Below are positions 25,241 to 36,863 of a stretch of 64,000 nt of DNA, piece by piece; within the stretch, counting starts at the first letter, position 1, and the number at the start of each line of letters is the position of its first letter. The notes below the pieces were generated by a model that saw only the letters and a program-made list of their open reading frames with translations, did not search any database and was not told the origin of the DNA. The stretch spans positions 36,106,383 to 36,170,382 of the forward strand of contig CM067546.1 in assembly GCA_034509755.1 (NCBI GenBank), read 5' to 3'. This stretch comes from Anisodus tanguticus. Lineage: Eukaryota; Streptophyta; Magnoliopsida; Solanales; Solanaceae. Position numbers and translations under genes: made by a program.

Positions 25241-26027
25241 GCAAATAAAAGCAGAATAAACAAATAAAGACAGTGTCTTTTTTTTTCTTCAAAAAAGCCT
25301 AATTTGAGAGGATCTTATTTATTGTTAGTTTGTTACAATGTAAAATGTCGTTTAAATCGTACCCGGAGGTAGATGAAATATTATTCATCTTTTTTAGCTA
25401 GGGAGTGAGTACACTGACGTAAAAGAATATTTTACTTTATTCATGAAGACAAAGTTAGAACTACCGAGACCGACCCTTTATTTTCTTCATTTAATGTCAC
25501 CAATAAGTAGAATTCTGTCAATAATTACTATTTCATCTACGTGGCACCGACTGACTTAATATACTCTAGTTACATTGTTTTTCCATAAAATCAAAATGGC
25601 GATGAAATATTTTATTTCACAAAATATGAAAGTGGAAAACCAGGAATATGAATATGAATATGAATAATGAATATGGTATAGGTCCTATGGATATGATCAC
25701 CCCTTTGGTAGTTGTGCCTAAATTATCTAAATGTATGTTTCTAGTATTTTGTTTTATACAATGTCTCTTCTCATTTTTCTTTTCTTTCAAAATCTGAGCA
25801 TATTGCCAATTGATGATTTAAGGAATGGCCACGGGATAACCATTGAAGATCAATCTTTGCCTGAAAGAGTTTAGGGTCAATTTCTCAAAAAAAAGTGAAA
25901 GGAGAAATTTAGACTTTACTCTTTGTAGTGGAGTCATGAATTTGGCAAAGGGTTTGAAAATGTTCTTCTCACTTGTGTTAAGAGTGTTAAAATTAAATAT
26001 ATACTTGTAATAGCTAATATTCAACAT
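25241..26027. other. AT-rich intergenic DNA
   Basis: No gene or element ends recognised. A short atgaatatgaatatgaat repeat lies near 25650. Confidence 0.5.
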
Positions 26028-26035
26028 ATGCATAC

Positions 26036-26223
26036 CAATGGCAGAGCCACTTTGTGCCAAGGGGTGTCAAGTGACACCCATTCGTCAGAAAATTACACTG
26101 TTTAGTTAGGCAAAAAATTTAGATTTATGTATATATACTATATGTTGACACCCCTTATTTTTTATGTTTGTCTACATTTTATTGTTTTGACGCCCCTTAG
26201 TAAAATTGTTGGTTCCGCCACTG
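26036..26223. mobile_element. 188-bp hAT-like MITE
   Basis: Begins caatggcagagcc and ends ggttccgccactg; the reverse complement of the end, cagtggcggaacc, pairs with the start at most positions, giving terminal inverted repeats. The flanks atgcatac (26028-26035) and atgtacac (26224-26231) agree at 6 of 8 bases, as a decayed 8-bp hAT target duplication would. The ends resemble those of the 26866-27980 element, so they are probably one family. It encodes nothing. Confidence 0.68.
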
Positions 26224-26247
26224 ATGTACACCACGTAATTTTCTGAC

Positions 26248-26860
26248 TGTATATGACGAAATTCGTATTATACAGGTGGACGAATTATGTCACGACATGT
26301 GACAGGAAGTTATGAGTCGGATCCAAGTCATCCTTCAGTACTACCGGTCGCGTAGAAGTAGCACCAGGGATATCAAAAGGTCACAGGTACCGAAAAGCAA
26401 GAAATCAGAGGACCGGTTCGAATTCCAACGGGCGGCTGTTACTTGTCTGATTCTACACATATGTGGGTGCATTAATGACATTTATGAAGACACCAATTAT
26501 CTAATTATTACCGCAATCATGTATCAGTATTAATAGGAGCATAAATCGTGAGATGTGTACCCATGAGTTCAAGTATAAATAGGACTTATTAACTCATTGT
26601 AAGGGCATCAAATTCAAGATATTAGAACATCACTTTTCGATTCTCACTATTTGTCTCATTATTTGTGCTTTCATACTGTCAAATACTTAATTTGGAGGCC
26701 TCACCGAGAAGCTTCTATCAGACTCGGGCTAATTACTTTCTAATGTCATTTTGTTATTCATTATTTGTTATAATTATCAACTAATCTATTTGCTAATTCA
26801 GACACTTGAAACCCATGTATCCTTGACCACCTATACAAATTTAATATACCGATTTACGAG
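26248..26860 (+). mobile_element. Solo LTR of the Tat family, + orientation
   Basis: Shares ordered blocks with the minus-strand LTR at 24013-24600: gaaattcgtattatac near the start, cattaatgacatttatgaag at 26470-26489, a TATA box in gtataaatagg at 26572, and ccatgtatccttgaccacc near the end. No internal region follows, so it is a solo LTR from LTR-LTR recombination or a truncated copy. Its 3' boundary is uncertain. Confidence 0.7.
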
Positions 26861-26865
26861 TAAAT

Positions 26866-27980
26866 GAGTGGCGGATCCATGATTTAAGAGTTGTGAGTAG
26901 GGATGACAACGGATCGGATCTGGACCGGATCCTACTAGATCCAGATCCAGATCCGTTTTTCATACCTGAATCCAGATCCGTCGGATCCATAAAAATCAGA
27001 TTCATCGGATCCACCGGGTCCACGGATCGGATCTGGATCCACATGTAAAAAAATTTGCCTTGTTAAGAATGTAACCTTGCTAAGAATTTTTTTTTGAACT
27101 GACAAACGATTTTTACTTAGCTAACAGTTTATTGTGTTTTAATTTTTCATATGAGATATTTTGTTCGTTGTCTCATTTTGATTGTGAGCTATTAATTGAA
27201 AATGTTGGACAATGACAATAGTTGTAGAAAATGCCGACTAGTATTTCCACAATGCATAACTTGCATGTGCTTGGAATCTTCACAAATGAAGTGAATATAA
27301 TTTTAACTACTTGTCTATGGAGATGTTAGTCATTCACTAATATAACATTGATTTTATTATCAAAGTTACCTCTTTATTTTTTAGTTTTTGAGTTAACGCG
27401 GGGATAAATTAAATTTGTTTTGAGAATTAAAATTGCAAGGATGTGCTTAGCAATTTTAAGAAAATACTTATAAAATTACATTCTAGATTATGAATATATT
27501 TAATAAAAAATGGATCCACGGGTCGGATCTGGACCGGATACAGATCTCAAATACAAGATCCGAGTCCGATCCGGATCCGTCAGAAACGGATCCGAGTCCG
27601 ATCCGGATCCGTCGGGTCCAAATTTTAAAGATCCATATCCTATAAAACGGATCTGGATCCACCGGATCCGAATCGGGTCCAAGATTCACTGCCATCTCTA
27701 GTTGTGAGTGCTTTAAGATGTACTTTGAGCATCATTAAAATAAAAAAATGAAATATTGGGAGGGAGGTTTGAAAACAAATCCCCAAAGTGCCTAGACCTT
27801 TGAAGTTCCACCTAGAAACCAAAGCACCCAATTTCCTTTTTGATTTCAAGGGTGCTTTTTTTTTTTTTTTTTATAACTATTATACCCAATTTTCATATAT
27901 TGCTTATATAACTATACCTAATCTGCATCGGATTTAACGGGTGCTGAATCACCATTAAAATACATGTAGATCTGCCCCTG
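26866..27980. mobile_element. hAT-like MITE (outer), interrupted by a second hAT-like element
   Basis: Starts gagtggcggatccatg and ends tctgcccctg; the two ends form imperfect inverted repeats. Flanks gagtaaat (26858-26865) and aagtaaac (27981-27988) match at 6 of 8 bases. Removing the inner element 26898-27700 and one copy of its duplication leaves an outer element of about 300 bp. Ends are similar to the MITE at 26036. Confidence 0.6.
26898..27700. mobile_element. hAT-like non-autonomous element with GATC-rich ends
   Basis: Flanked by the perfect 8-bp repeat gttgtgag (26890-26897 and 27701-27708). Termini are tagggatgacaacgg and, reverse-complemented, tagagatggcagtg, a typical hAT-type inverted repeat. 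The outer 150-200 bases on each side are packed with ggatccg/ggatctgg motifs in both orientations, probable subterminal transposase-binding repeats. The AT-rich core codes for nothing. Confidence 0.85.
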
Positions 27981-27988
27981 AAGTAAAC

Positions 27989-28594
27989 ACTAGCGAAGAA
28001 TACGCATCTGACCACCTTTGGCAAGCAACCAATCTAAATATATTTTTTACATAGATAATGAGGCATAAGGAGAGACAAATCGTGCATTAGTGACTAGTTA
28101 AGGTTATTGAATTAAACTTATATTATAATTTAACTTGTGACTATAGAATTACTTTCATTCAAAATGGTTGAATAGTGTCAAAGTTGGAAGTTCATTTATT
28201 TTTTTATTTTTCAAGTGTTTGGTATTCATTTTGGATTTGACTGATTCGAATTCATGCAGAGAGGTTTCACTTTAAAGATAAAACGCACTATACCGAAGAT
28301 ATCTCAATTCTCGTAATTCAAACCTGAGATCTCTAATTAGGATGAAGAAGTACTTATCATCTCCGTCATAATTTTTGGTGTTGGAAGTTTAGTTAGTTAA
28401 ACTAGACTTTGCTTGCAATATTGTCATGCATTTGCAGTTTGTTTAGTTCCTGTACAAGACCCCAAAAAAAATGTTTAAAAGTTTTTTAAATGTTTATTTT
28501 GACATAAAAATTTGCATCGCAGTTGACAATTAACATTGATAGTCGCATAGTGCAAAGGCTTGTTCTAGCACAGCACTCAACATAGTTAATAGTA
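27989..28594. other. AT-rich intergenic DNA
   Basis: No open frame or element recognised. Confidence 0.5.
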
Positions 28595-28783
28595 CTCCCT
28601 CGTAATCATATCCTTTAAGAAAATATTAATATTTAGATAAAAATAGTTAATTTGATTAAAATGTTCATAATTAAATATGTATTGAGATTTGGTCACATAA
28701 CACTTAATAATGGTAAATTTGGAAAAGTAAGGTTAACCATTTTTTAAATTCGTAAGTGGACACTCCTTTTTATCCGAAGAGAG
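28595..28783. mobile_element. 189-bp Stowaway-like MITE
   Basis: Runs from ctccctcgtaatc to ttatccgaagagag, with a TA on each outer side (28593-28594 and 28784-28785). The end, reverse-complemented, reads ctctcttcggataa and is comparable with the start. The CTCCCTC start is the classic Stowaway/mariner-type terminus in Solanaceae and recurs at 57038. Confidence 0.65.
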
Positions 28784-28785
28784 TA

Positions 28786-29723
28786 CTACAAGTGTAATTT
28801 ACATGATAAAATTAAATATAATAATACGTGTATTAGTAATTTCTAGATAAAAGTACCTAATTAACAGAAGTAACCTTAGAGCTAATTCTTGACTTATTGC
28901 AATCTTTACCCAACAAAAAGAAGTTAGTTATGCATGAAATATATAATGAATTATTATGTAGTAAATAATAATAGTACTAATCTTTTGTTATGCAGTACTA
29001 CTTACTTTGAGGTATTTTTATTTTAAAACTTATTAATTATACACATATTTATATGCATTATATCTTAAATAGAATGATATATAAATCTCTGGATAACTAA
29101 TACAAATATTAAATATACAAAATTGGACTAAGGAACCAAACATTACATTAGCTATCCAGAGTTTTATATTAATAATGACATATATTGTATTAATAATGCA
29201 AATTTATCTTGCAACTAATACAATGTATGCAAAAGTTTATATTGAGATAATATTTATGTTATACAATCAATAAAATAATTCTTTCTTGTTTTTAATCCCT
29301 TTTTAGTATAATTATTTGATATTTAAAATTCACTTGTCAGATTAATTTAGTCGCATTATTTAGGACTCATTAAACAGGAAATGCTCCTCATCAAAATTCT
29401 TCTTTCATTTTCACTGCTAGAATCGAGTGATCTCATTTACGTCACTATATTCCTTGATAATGTTTAGGAGCTTAATTCGCAAGATATTTTACATTCTTAC
29501 TCAAACAACAAGCACAAAGTTTCAAAAAAGAAAAAGAAAATCAAGCAAATATCACTACAATAGAATCTTTTGTAGGTCATCTTAATAATTGTTGAACCTT
29601 AATTTATATTATTCCGGAATTATAGTTCTGAGATTATAATTCTGAAATTAGTTTATTCCACTTGAAAGGTGAAATAATATAAAATCAAGGTTGATGAGAT
29701 AAAATGAGATATTTACGTCTAAG
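28786..29723. other. AT-rich intergenic DNA upstream of GRF
   Basis: No gene. Around 29600-29720 it contains short direct and inverted AT-rich motifs that lead into the palindrome at 29724. Confidence 0.45.
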
Positions 29724-29815
29724 TTTGAGATAAAATTTATATTTTATTTAATTAAAAATATTATTTTATTTCGAGAAAAAATTATAATCAAATAAAATAT
29801 AAATTTTATCTCAAA
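29724..29815. repeat. Near-perfect AT-rich palindrome (hairpin, about 26-bp arms)
   Basis: The left arm tttgagataaaatttatatt (continuing tttattt) is mirrored by aaataaaatataaattttat (continuing ctcaaa) about 35 bases later. Such long AT-rich hairpins often form the core of foldback MITEs. It lies about 0.65 kb upstream of the likely GRF transcription start. Element ends are not clear. Confidence 0.7.
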
Positions 29816-30571
29816 ATTAATTCGAGGATATTAGGCCTTATCCCACATATCAACCGATAGTTAAGGACAAAGTTTGCATCTTTGGGTCATGATACAATCA
29901 CATGACCAATTTGAAAGATAGTAAAAGAGGTGTTACATCATTGGACCACAACAAGACAATAATTTAAACTACCCCACTCCATTAGGTCCCCCCTCTTTCA
30001 ATCCTATCTACCCCACGCTTCTTTTATCCCCATACCCCAATGCTTCCTTAACCATCAACACTCCATTCTTTAAACCTTAAACCCTTCATTATCTTTCCTT
30101 GCTAAACTACAATGTCAACATTAAAAATCTTTCCATTTAAGTAAATGGATGTACTAGGTAATGTTATGAACCTCATTTATTTGTCTTCTTGATAACTAAT
30201 GATTAGCACTACTATTACTACTATCACATTGTCTACTTCAATGTAAGATTTGAAAATCTCCATTAATGTAATGTAATGAACTCATTTATTATGTCTTACT
30301 TGTGATTCCGTACACTCTATTCTATTCAGACTTCATAATTTTAGATTTAATGAGATATGTTGTTGTAGATAAGTATACTAGTAGTGCTATATTATTACTA
30401 TCACTTTGTCTCTACATTTTCTTTTCTTGATTCACTCTACTTAAATCTCACTTCACTTTACTATTTTTTTCCTTCAGTTTTTTTGTTCTCTCTGCTCTCA
30501 CTTCCATGCTTGTCCAAACCCTAGATCTGTCCCCCTCTTAGGTAACCTCAACAACCTTTGCTCTCTATAAC

Positions 30572-30578
30572 TCACACA

Positions 30579-30616
<38 letters not shown>
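30572..30616. repeat. (CA)n microsatellite in the GRF leader
   Basis: About 20 CA units, broken once by AA near the start. It creates open frames on the minus strand rich in Val-Cys that are not genes. Confidence 0.9.
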
Positions 30617-30618
<2 letters not shown>

Positions 30619-31059
30619 ACACAACACACGACACAAAAAAAGAACACATTTCTCTGTCTTACAAATGAGCCAACTGTATGTTTCCTTGGTTGTATAGTGA
30701 TATGTTTTTGAAGTATTGAATTTGGAAGTGTAAAGGTTGAATCTTGGTACTCAAAACTAGCTAACCTTGCTTCATAGTTTGGACCCTTTTGCATTTGATT
30801 GAATTCTTTGCTAATTTCATGTTTCATAAACAAAAATAGATGACTTTCCCATGAAATTTGTCAAGGGGTAAACTTATGGAACCCTTGATTGAATTCTTGG
30901 CCTCTGATTTCTGTTAGTATCTAGTGTTTTTTTGACCTTCGATTATTGTATGATTTTATGGCAGTTGTGCTATTGCTCCTTTTTTCAGACCGATTTTGTT
31001 ATTATCTGTTGTTTCTTCACTTCCGTTATTTCTTTGTTCGATTGTTTGTGTTTACTTTT

Positions 31060-31148
31060 CATTGAGCCGAGGTCTATCGGAAACAACCTCTCTACCCTCC
31101 CCAGACCCCACTACTGGTAGGATTACATTGGGTATGTTGTTGTTGTTG
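31060..31148 (+). mobile_element. Internally deleted SINE tail in the GRF leader
   Basis: Reads gagccgaggtctatcgg, aacaacctctctaccctccc, cagaccccac, then gggtatgttgttgttgttgg, the characteristic 3' end of Solanaceae SINEs with a (TTG)n tail. The middle block (ggtaaggtctgcgtacac in fuller copies) is missing. It probably lies within a leader intron. Confidence 0.75.
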
Positions 31149-31324
31149 GTAAACTTATTGAACCCATTTTGAAAAATTCTGATTGTTAAAGTTTGAAACT
31201 TTTTTGTTTTCTTGAGGATTATATTTTTGTTTTATAATATTTTCATGCATTTGATGAAATTCTATGGCTTAAAAACACACACACACAATACACAACACAA
31301 AAACACATTTTTCTGTGTCTTACA

Positions 31325-31424
<100 letters not shown>

Positions 31425-31522
31425 CTGTTGTGTTGACTGACTGTTGTGTTGATTTCTAGGTGCAGCTTTTTGAGTGCAAGTGAAAAAAGGGGAAAGTGGG
31501 GGTGGGTAAATTTTGGTTAAAA

Positions 31523-34500
31523 ATGAGTGGGACCTCTACATCAGTGATGGGGGGTTGGGGGGAAGGGGGTATGGGGTATGGTTACCGGCCACCATTCACA
31601 GCTGTGCAATGGCAAGAACTGGAGCATCAAGCAATGATATATAAGTACTTAGTGGCAGGTCTACCTGTACCACCAGACCTTGTTGTTCCTATTCGTCGTA
31701 GCTTTGAAGCTATCTCACCTAGGTTCTTTCATCATCCAAGCTGTATGTTTTCTTGATTCCTTTCCTCATTTTATCTTATCTACTTAAGAAATGAAAATCT
31801 TGCTCTTTTATTTCACTTTGATGGTATAATTGAAGCATGCAGATCTGAAAAAAGGATCTTTTTTTGGCATTCTTGAAAATTTTCTGTCTTGTTATGGATG
31901 TGCAATTAACACCACTTCATGTTCTTTGTTTGGGATCAGAGTAATGGATTCCTTTTTTTGTATTTTATCTGTACAACTGTATTTGTTTGGTTCTAGGAAA
32001 GACTTTTGTTATCTGTTTATCAATTTTGGGTGGAAAGATTGTTAATCTAGTCTATCTGGTTGTTGGGATCTAGTGTGTTATAGCTTTGTCTTTCTTTGTG
32101 CAAATGTAGTAGCAACATTTAGAGGCTTATCCGGTCTTTTTTTAAGTTGTATACTATCATGAACAAAGATGCATCTAGAATTTTAATTAGATGGGTTTAA
32201 CCTTTAAAATCCTTAGCTATGAACTCAATTGGGTTCAAAATCTAATCTTTTACTGAAATTTTGTTGTTTTACACATAAATATCGATATTCCGTGGCAAAA
32301 ATAGCTTACAGAAGTGCTTACTTTCTATGCCTGTGCTTGTATAAGTGCTCCAGTAGTGGCAACTCTGTGTTTTGATATGCTCCTATTTCATTGATATCTG
32401 ATTGCTGTGTGGCTGATCAGATCTTCGTATATATCTTCTTTTGCCGTTAAAAGGACTTCTTTCAGGGTGGTGGGTCCGGCTATACTGCATTAGCTCAGTA
32501 TGGAGCTTAATGGTTTGTATCTTACATGTGCAGTGGGCTATTGCTCCTATTATGGGAAGAAGTTTGACCCTGAGCCAGGAAGGTGTAGAAGGACTGATGG
32601 AAAAAAGTGGAGATGCTCTAAAGATGCATATCCTGACTCCAAATATTGCGAGCGGCACATGCATCGAGGCCGCAACCGTTCAAGAAAGCCTGTGGAATCT
32701 CAATCTACTTCCCAGTCCGTGTCGACTAGTATGTCACAAATTACCACTGGGAGCAGCAATACAAGAGGAAGTTTCCAAAATAGCAGCAGCGGAAGCTTCC
32801 AGAACATGCCATTATATTCTGTTGCTAATTCAGGAACGCTGAATTATGGAAGCACTGCAACAAAGTTGCAGATGGAGCCTGTCTCCTATGGAATAGATAA
32901 CAAGGATTATAGGTACCTTGATTTTGTCCTCTGTATTTCTTCTTTTCCTGGATACACTTGTCTTGATGTTCTTGTGTCATTTCGAGTACTTTGTGGCCTA
33001 AATGTGTTCCCCGATAGTTGTCATGTCAGTTTTGTTACTTCGATTACAGAATCTGTCATCTATATTACTCCAAAATGTTTCTTCAAGCCTTAATCTCGGA
33101 CTGTGTCATGTGGTTTAACACTCTGCTTGTTTCAAAAAATGATTCTGTGTTGTCTTTTTCTTAGCTGATAAAAGATAGAAATGTGAACTCAAAGCCACAT
33201 TGGGAGGATGCTATATAGGACTTGGGGGACTATTATCATGACATCAACGTTTTCCCTTTTGGTCAACTTAAGACCCATTTTGTACACCTTCCATTCATGT
33301 TTCCACTTGAGTTCATCTTCCACTTCTACTAATTTGAGACCTACCAGCTTTGTAGGATTTTGATTGCCTGATAATTTATTATTGATCGACCTCTAAATGC
33401 TATTTCCTACTCCCTCTGAAGCTGTTTATCTATCAAGGTCCTGACCTGAATAAGTGCAGAAAGACTGAGTAATTTCTTATGCAGCTAGTCATACCATTAG
33501 CAAGACAATAGATAGTGAGGGTGAGAACTACAAATAGCTATTGTGTCTCAAGTGTTTCTTTTACACCTAGTGTTCCTTCAGGATTGTCAATTATCAGGTC
33601 AGAGTTATGTTTGGATCAGATATATGGTGAGATCCTGGCTGGGTAAAGATATCCAAGGTGCCTGTGTGACACAAACAGAATTTCCGGTAACATGAAAAAT
33701 GCATGTCTGATTGCTGGTGTTGATTGCAGAGTTTGTCCTTGAATGCGCTCTTCTTGCTACTAGATGGCAATGCTATTTGTCTTGTAAATGAACTTGGGTC
33801 GTTACACTAGTCCCAGAGAGAGGGATATGAGAGGGGATGAAAGAGAGTTGTGTAACCTAGTCACAGGAATCTTTCATCAGTTTACAGGTCAAGTTTGAAA
33901 TATTTTAGGAAATTGGAATATATTTGTCTTTAGTACTTTCAAGGAGGAGCAGCGTCAATATTTGCATGCAAGAGCCGAAAGGCTTCTCCTCTATGGACTC
34001 CCATTATTATGTTAAAACTAGAAGGATAAAGTATTTTCAGTGACTTGCCAAGTCATAAACTAGATCCCACTAGGCATACAATGTGTTTATTAGCATGTCA
34101 CATTTTTTCCGGATCGGTATAGCGACACATGCTTGCAGAGCTCAGTGATGGAATGTTGGAAATGTTCTGTGCTACCACAATCATCTTGTTTTTCTCACTG
34201 GAATTATCTCTAATGGTCTGAAGAATAACAACATAGTGTTAAATGGTGATAGCCTTCCACCAATTCGCCTTGTAGACTTTGGCAAATGTGATATGGTGCA
34301 GAAGGATGCACAATCCCTGCTTAGTGTGCACGCACTACCTTTCTTGTCCTTTTTTTTTGTTTTGTACGGCCTTCAGAGAAATAAGTGTTGTAATATCCAG
34401 TTTCATTAATGCCAAAATGTATCACAGGTATCTCCATGGAATTGCTGCTGATACTGATGAGCACAATTTATCTTCAGAAGCTTCTGCAACTGTCAGAAGT

Positions 34501-34981
34501 TTAGGGATGGGGACCAACACAGACAGCACATGGGTATTGCCTTCTCAAGTTTCTTCAAGCCCCATGGCGAGACCAAAACCTGATTCTCAGTTGCTGGATA
34601 GCTCAACAGAGATGCATCTACCGAATCTACTTGAGCCAATGATTGATGCAACAATTTCAAAACGACGACACCAGCATTGCTTCTTTGGCAGTGACATAGA
34701 TTCACCTGGAACAGTAAAGGAGGAGCAGCAGCATTCTATGCGCCCTTTCTTTAACGAATGGCCCACTGCTAAAGAATCATGGTCCAACCTTGATGATGAG
34801 GGATCCAACAAAAACAATTTCTCCACCACACAACTCTCCATATCCACTTCTGACTTCTCTTCAAGGAGTGCTTGCTCCCCAAATGGTGAAAATTAACATC
34901 TTTTCCCGTTTTAATAGTTTAGTCTTTTGCATCAAGCTTATTGATATCTTTTGGTTTCCCTTCTTGCGTGCAGATGCATGA
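31523..34981 (+). CDS. GRF: GROWTH-REGULATING FACTOR (QLQ/WRC transcription factor)
   Basis: Nuclear transcription factor that pairs with GIF coactivators to promote cell proliferation in leaves and other organs. Proposed exons: 31523-31742, 32534-32912, 34428-34885 and 34974-34981 (354 codons plus stop); each junction has GT..AG and keeps the frame. Residues about 23-58 form the QLQ domain (FTAVQWQELEHQAMIYKYL), which binds GIF. Residues 85-128 form the WRC domain: a CX9CX10CX2H zinc site at C91, C101, C112 and H115, with a basic nuclear signal. The C-terminal part has the FFNEWP and TQLSIS motifs of GRF1-4-type members. I chose the ATG at 31523 because it directly precedes SGTSTS and the QLQ domain; an in-frame ATG at 31496 is possible. 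The last 8-base exon is inferred; without splicing, the frame stops at 34894. Confidence 0.93.
32677..32697 (+). promoter_or_regulatory. miR396 target site in GRF exon 2
   Basis: The 21-base site starts cgttcaagaaagcc and ends tgtggaa, coding for part of RSRKPVE just after the WRC zinc site. It is complementary to miR396 with the usual single bulged base. This site is conserved across plant GRFs, where miR396 cuts the mRNA and confines expression to dividing cells. Its intact state argues that the gene is functional and normally regulated. Confidence 0.93.
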
Positions 34982-35560
34982 GGGAGCTGCCGCTGTAAAA
35001 ATAACTCCAAGTTTGGTGCAATGCAGAGGAACAAACATGCTAGTGCAAACCCGACGTCTGCTTGTATGAGCTATATGTAATCTTTATGTTGCTGGAACAT
35101 TGAGTTGTTCCATGTCTTTGTGGTTGATTTTCTAATGTCAACAACGTTTTAAGAAGAAAAAAACGAGTTGTCTTCAAATGCTGGTCAATGTTTATTGTCG
35201 AAAATAAATGTATTTTACCAGTGATTCTACTGGGGTAAGATGATTACTGTGCTTTCCAGTTTGTAGAATTAATCTCTTTAGGTACATTGGTGCAATTTTA
35301 TATCCATTTCCTGGATTCTCGAGGAAACTTTGTTTGTCTCCATTTTGTTCTGACTCATTTTTCGTCTAGAAAAGAAAGGCTTATTTGTTTCAATGACAAA
35401 ATACAGTGTATTTGAAATCTCAGCTTGATGTACATACAATAATAATTTGTCATATATATGAATGTATATTCTTTATTTAATGTGTTTTATGAAAGTTAAA
35501 ACTATTTTCTCAACCTAGGTCAATCGATTTGAAAAGAAATATTGACTTTACAATATTAAT
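34982..35560 (+). other. GRF 3' untranslated and downstream region
   Basis: No further gene. A possible polyadenylation signal, aataaatg, lies at about 35203. Short AT-rich DNA follows up to the duplicated block at 35561. Confidence 0.5.
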
Positions 35561-36406
35561 ATATCAGCTTTATGTACGGAGTTTGAAATTGTCAAGAGAT
35601 ACTAGCTGAATAATAATTGTGCATATTCAAACTTTACATATAAGCCAATTTGGCTTAAATTTTGTAGAGCAAAATTGTTAGTACATTCGCAAGTTTGGAT
35701 TGTTTGCACTTTGGTAAGTACCGGTTTAAGTACATTTCTCATTATTAATTTATATGCTCTATTCCAACCTACAACAAAATACTCTATTCTATTAAGCTGA
35801 TAATATGTGACAGTTATAATACTTACATTTTGACCTTTTTTTATAGCTCAATTTTTTTATAGTTTTAAATTTTTGTAGTATTTTATTCATCTCCAGCAAA
35901 AAGTTACACTTGAGTTGAGATAGTTACACTGCTAAACACATCCCTAAAAACGGAATGTATTCATTGACTAGACGGGAGAAATCACATTTGTTTTATTTAA
36001 CACTGAAAAGAACTTTGCATAAACAAATGTCATTAACTTAGTCTCCAAGAAAAATTTGTCTGTGACGATGATGACATCCATTTTTTTTTTATTGTTAACG
36101 ATATTCTTGAATTCAAATTCGTGTGGAATAGGCCATTAAGGAAGTAGAACACTCCCTACCAAAAAGTTATTTATTCATAGAACTTGACCTCAAAACATAT
36201 GATTAAGGATAAAGGTATTCAAATTATTCCGCCGCACTTTTCGCTGTGATGACATCCATTGTTACTTGTGAGTTGTGCCTAGTCAAGTAGAGTCAAATAC
36301 GAAATACGGGAGATGTAAATGTATTTATGGAGGTTATGAAAAGTCGCATCTTTAATTATGATCACATTAAACAACATTTTAAAGATATTGGGATAGAAAT
36401 CACAAG
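35561..36406 (+). repeat. Duplicated promoter-like segment, copy A
   Basis: Matches 43775-44518 in order and orientation over its whole length. Shared blocks include tttgaaattgtc, caaactttacatataag, ttggtaagtacc, ggaatg.attcattgacta, acatttgttttatttaacac, agtagaacactccctacca and gatcacattaaacaac. Copy B lies directly upstream of the lectin-receptor pseudogene, so copy A is probably the promoter of a lost or unduplicated sister gene. It has about 100 extra bases near 35840-35945. Confidence 0.85.
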
Positions 36407-36674
36407 AAAGACACTACAAATTTGAAACTAAACTAAGCTAAAATAAATTAATTTAACTAAAATTAAAATATTCAAAAACCTACAAAGAGTACCATAAATT
36501 ACACTTCTTTTCCTATCATAATTAAACTATAATGGGAAATTCTATTACTCATGTATGCAGAAAGCACACTACAAAATATTAGAGACACTTCAACATTATC
36601 AAAGAATACTTTTTAGCATTTTTTTTATTTACACATGTCAACGTCTCACTGATTCAGTACACGTGGCGAAGTAT
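36407..36674. other. AT-rich DNA between the duplicated block and the copia LTR
   Basis: No gene seen. Confidence 0.5.
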
Positions 36675-36849
36675 TGTGTTTTTTTATTTCATTAATTGAT
36701 GATTTATAATATATAGTATTTATAAAAATATTTATCTTACTATGAGTATAAATTAAGTAATAATCAATCAATTATAAAAGGAATATAATTCTACCTAAAA
36801 TAAGAGATATACAATTAATGTAAGAATATTCACCGAATATTCTATTACA
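36675..36849 (-). repeat. 3' LTR of the copia element
   Basis: About 175 bases, matching 42993-43164 (both contain tttcattaattgatgattta and acctaaaataagagatatac). On minus it starts TGTAATAGAATATTC, preceded by ctttgactgcgggg, a typical copia polypurine tract (36850-36863 on +). Confidence 0.88.
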
Positions 36850-36863
36850 CCCCGCAGTCAAAG

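Noticed and set aside
27483..27701. Overlapping open frames on both strands rich in Asp, Pro, Arg and Ser
   Set aside because: They come from the ggatccg repeats of a hAT-like element end, open in several frames because of repeat structure.
30498..30833. Minus-strand open frame with a Val-Cys run
   Set aside because: It is a translation of the (CA)n microsatellite in the GRF leader, with no conserved flanking residues.
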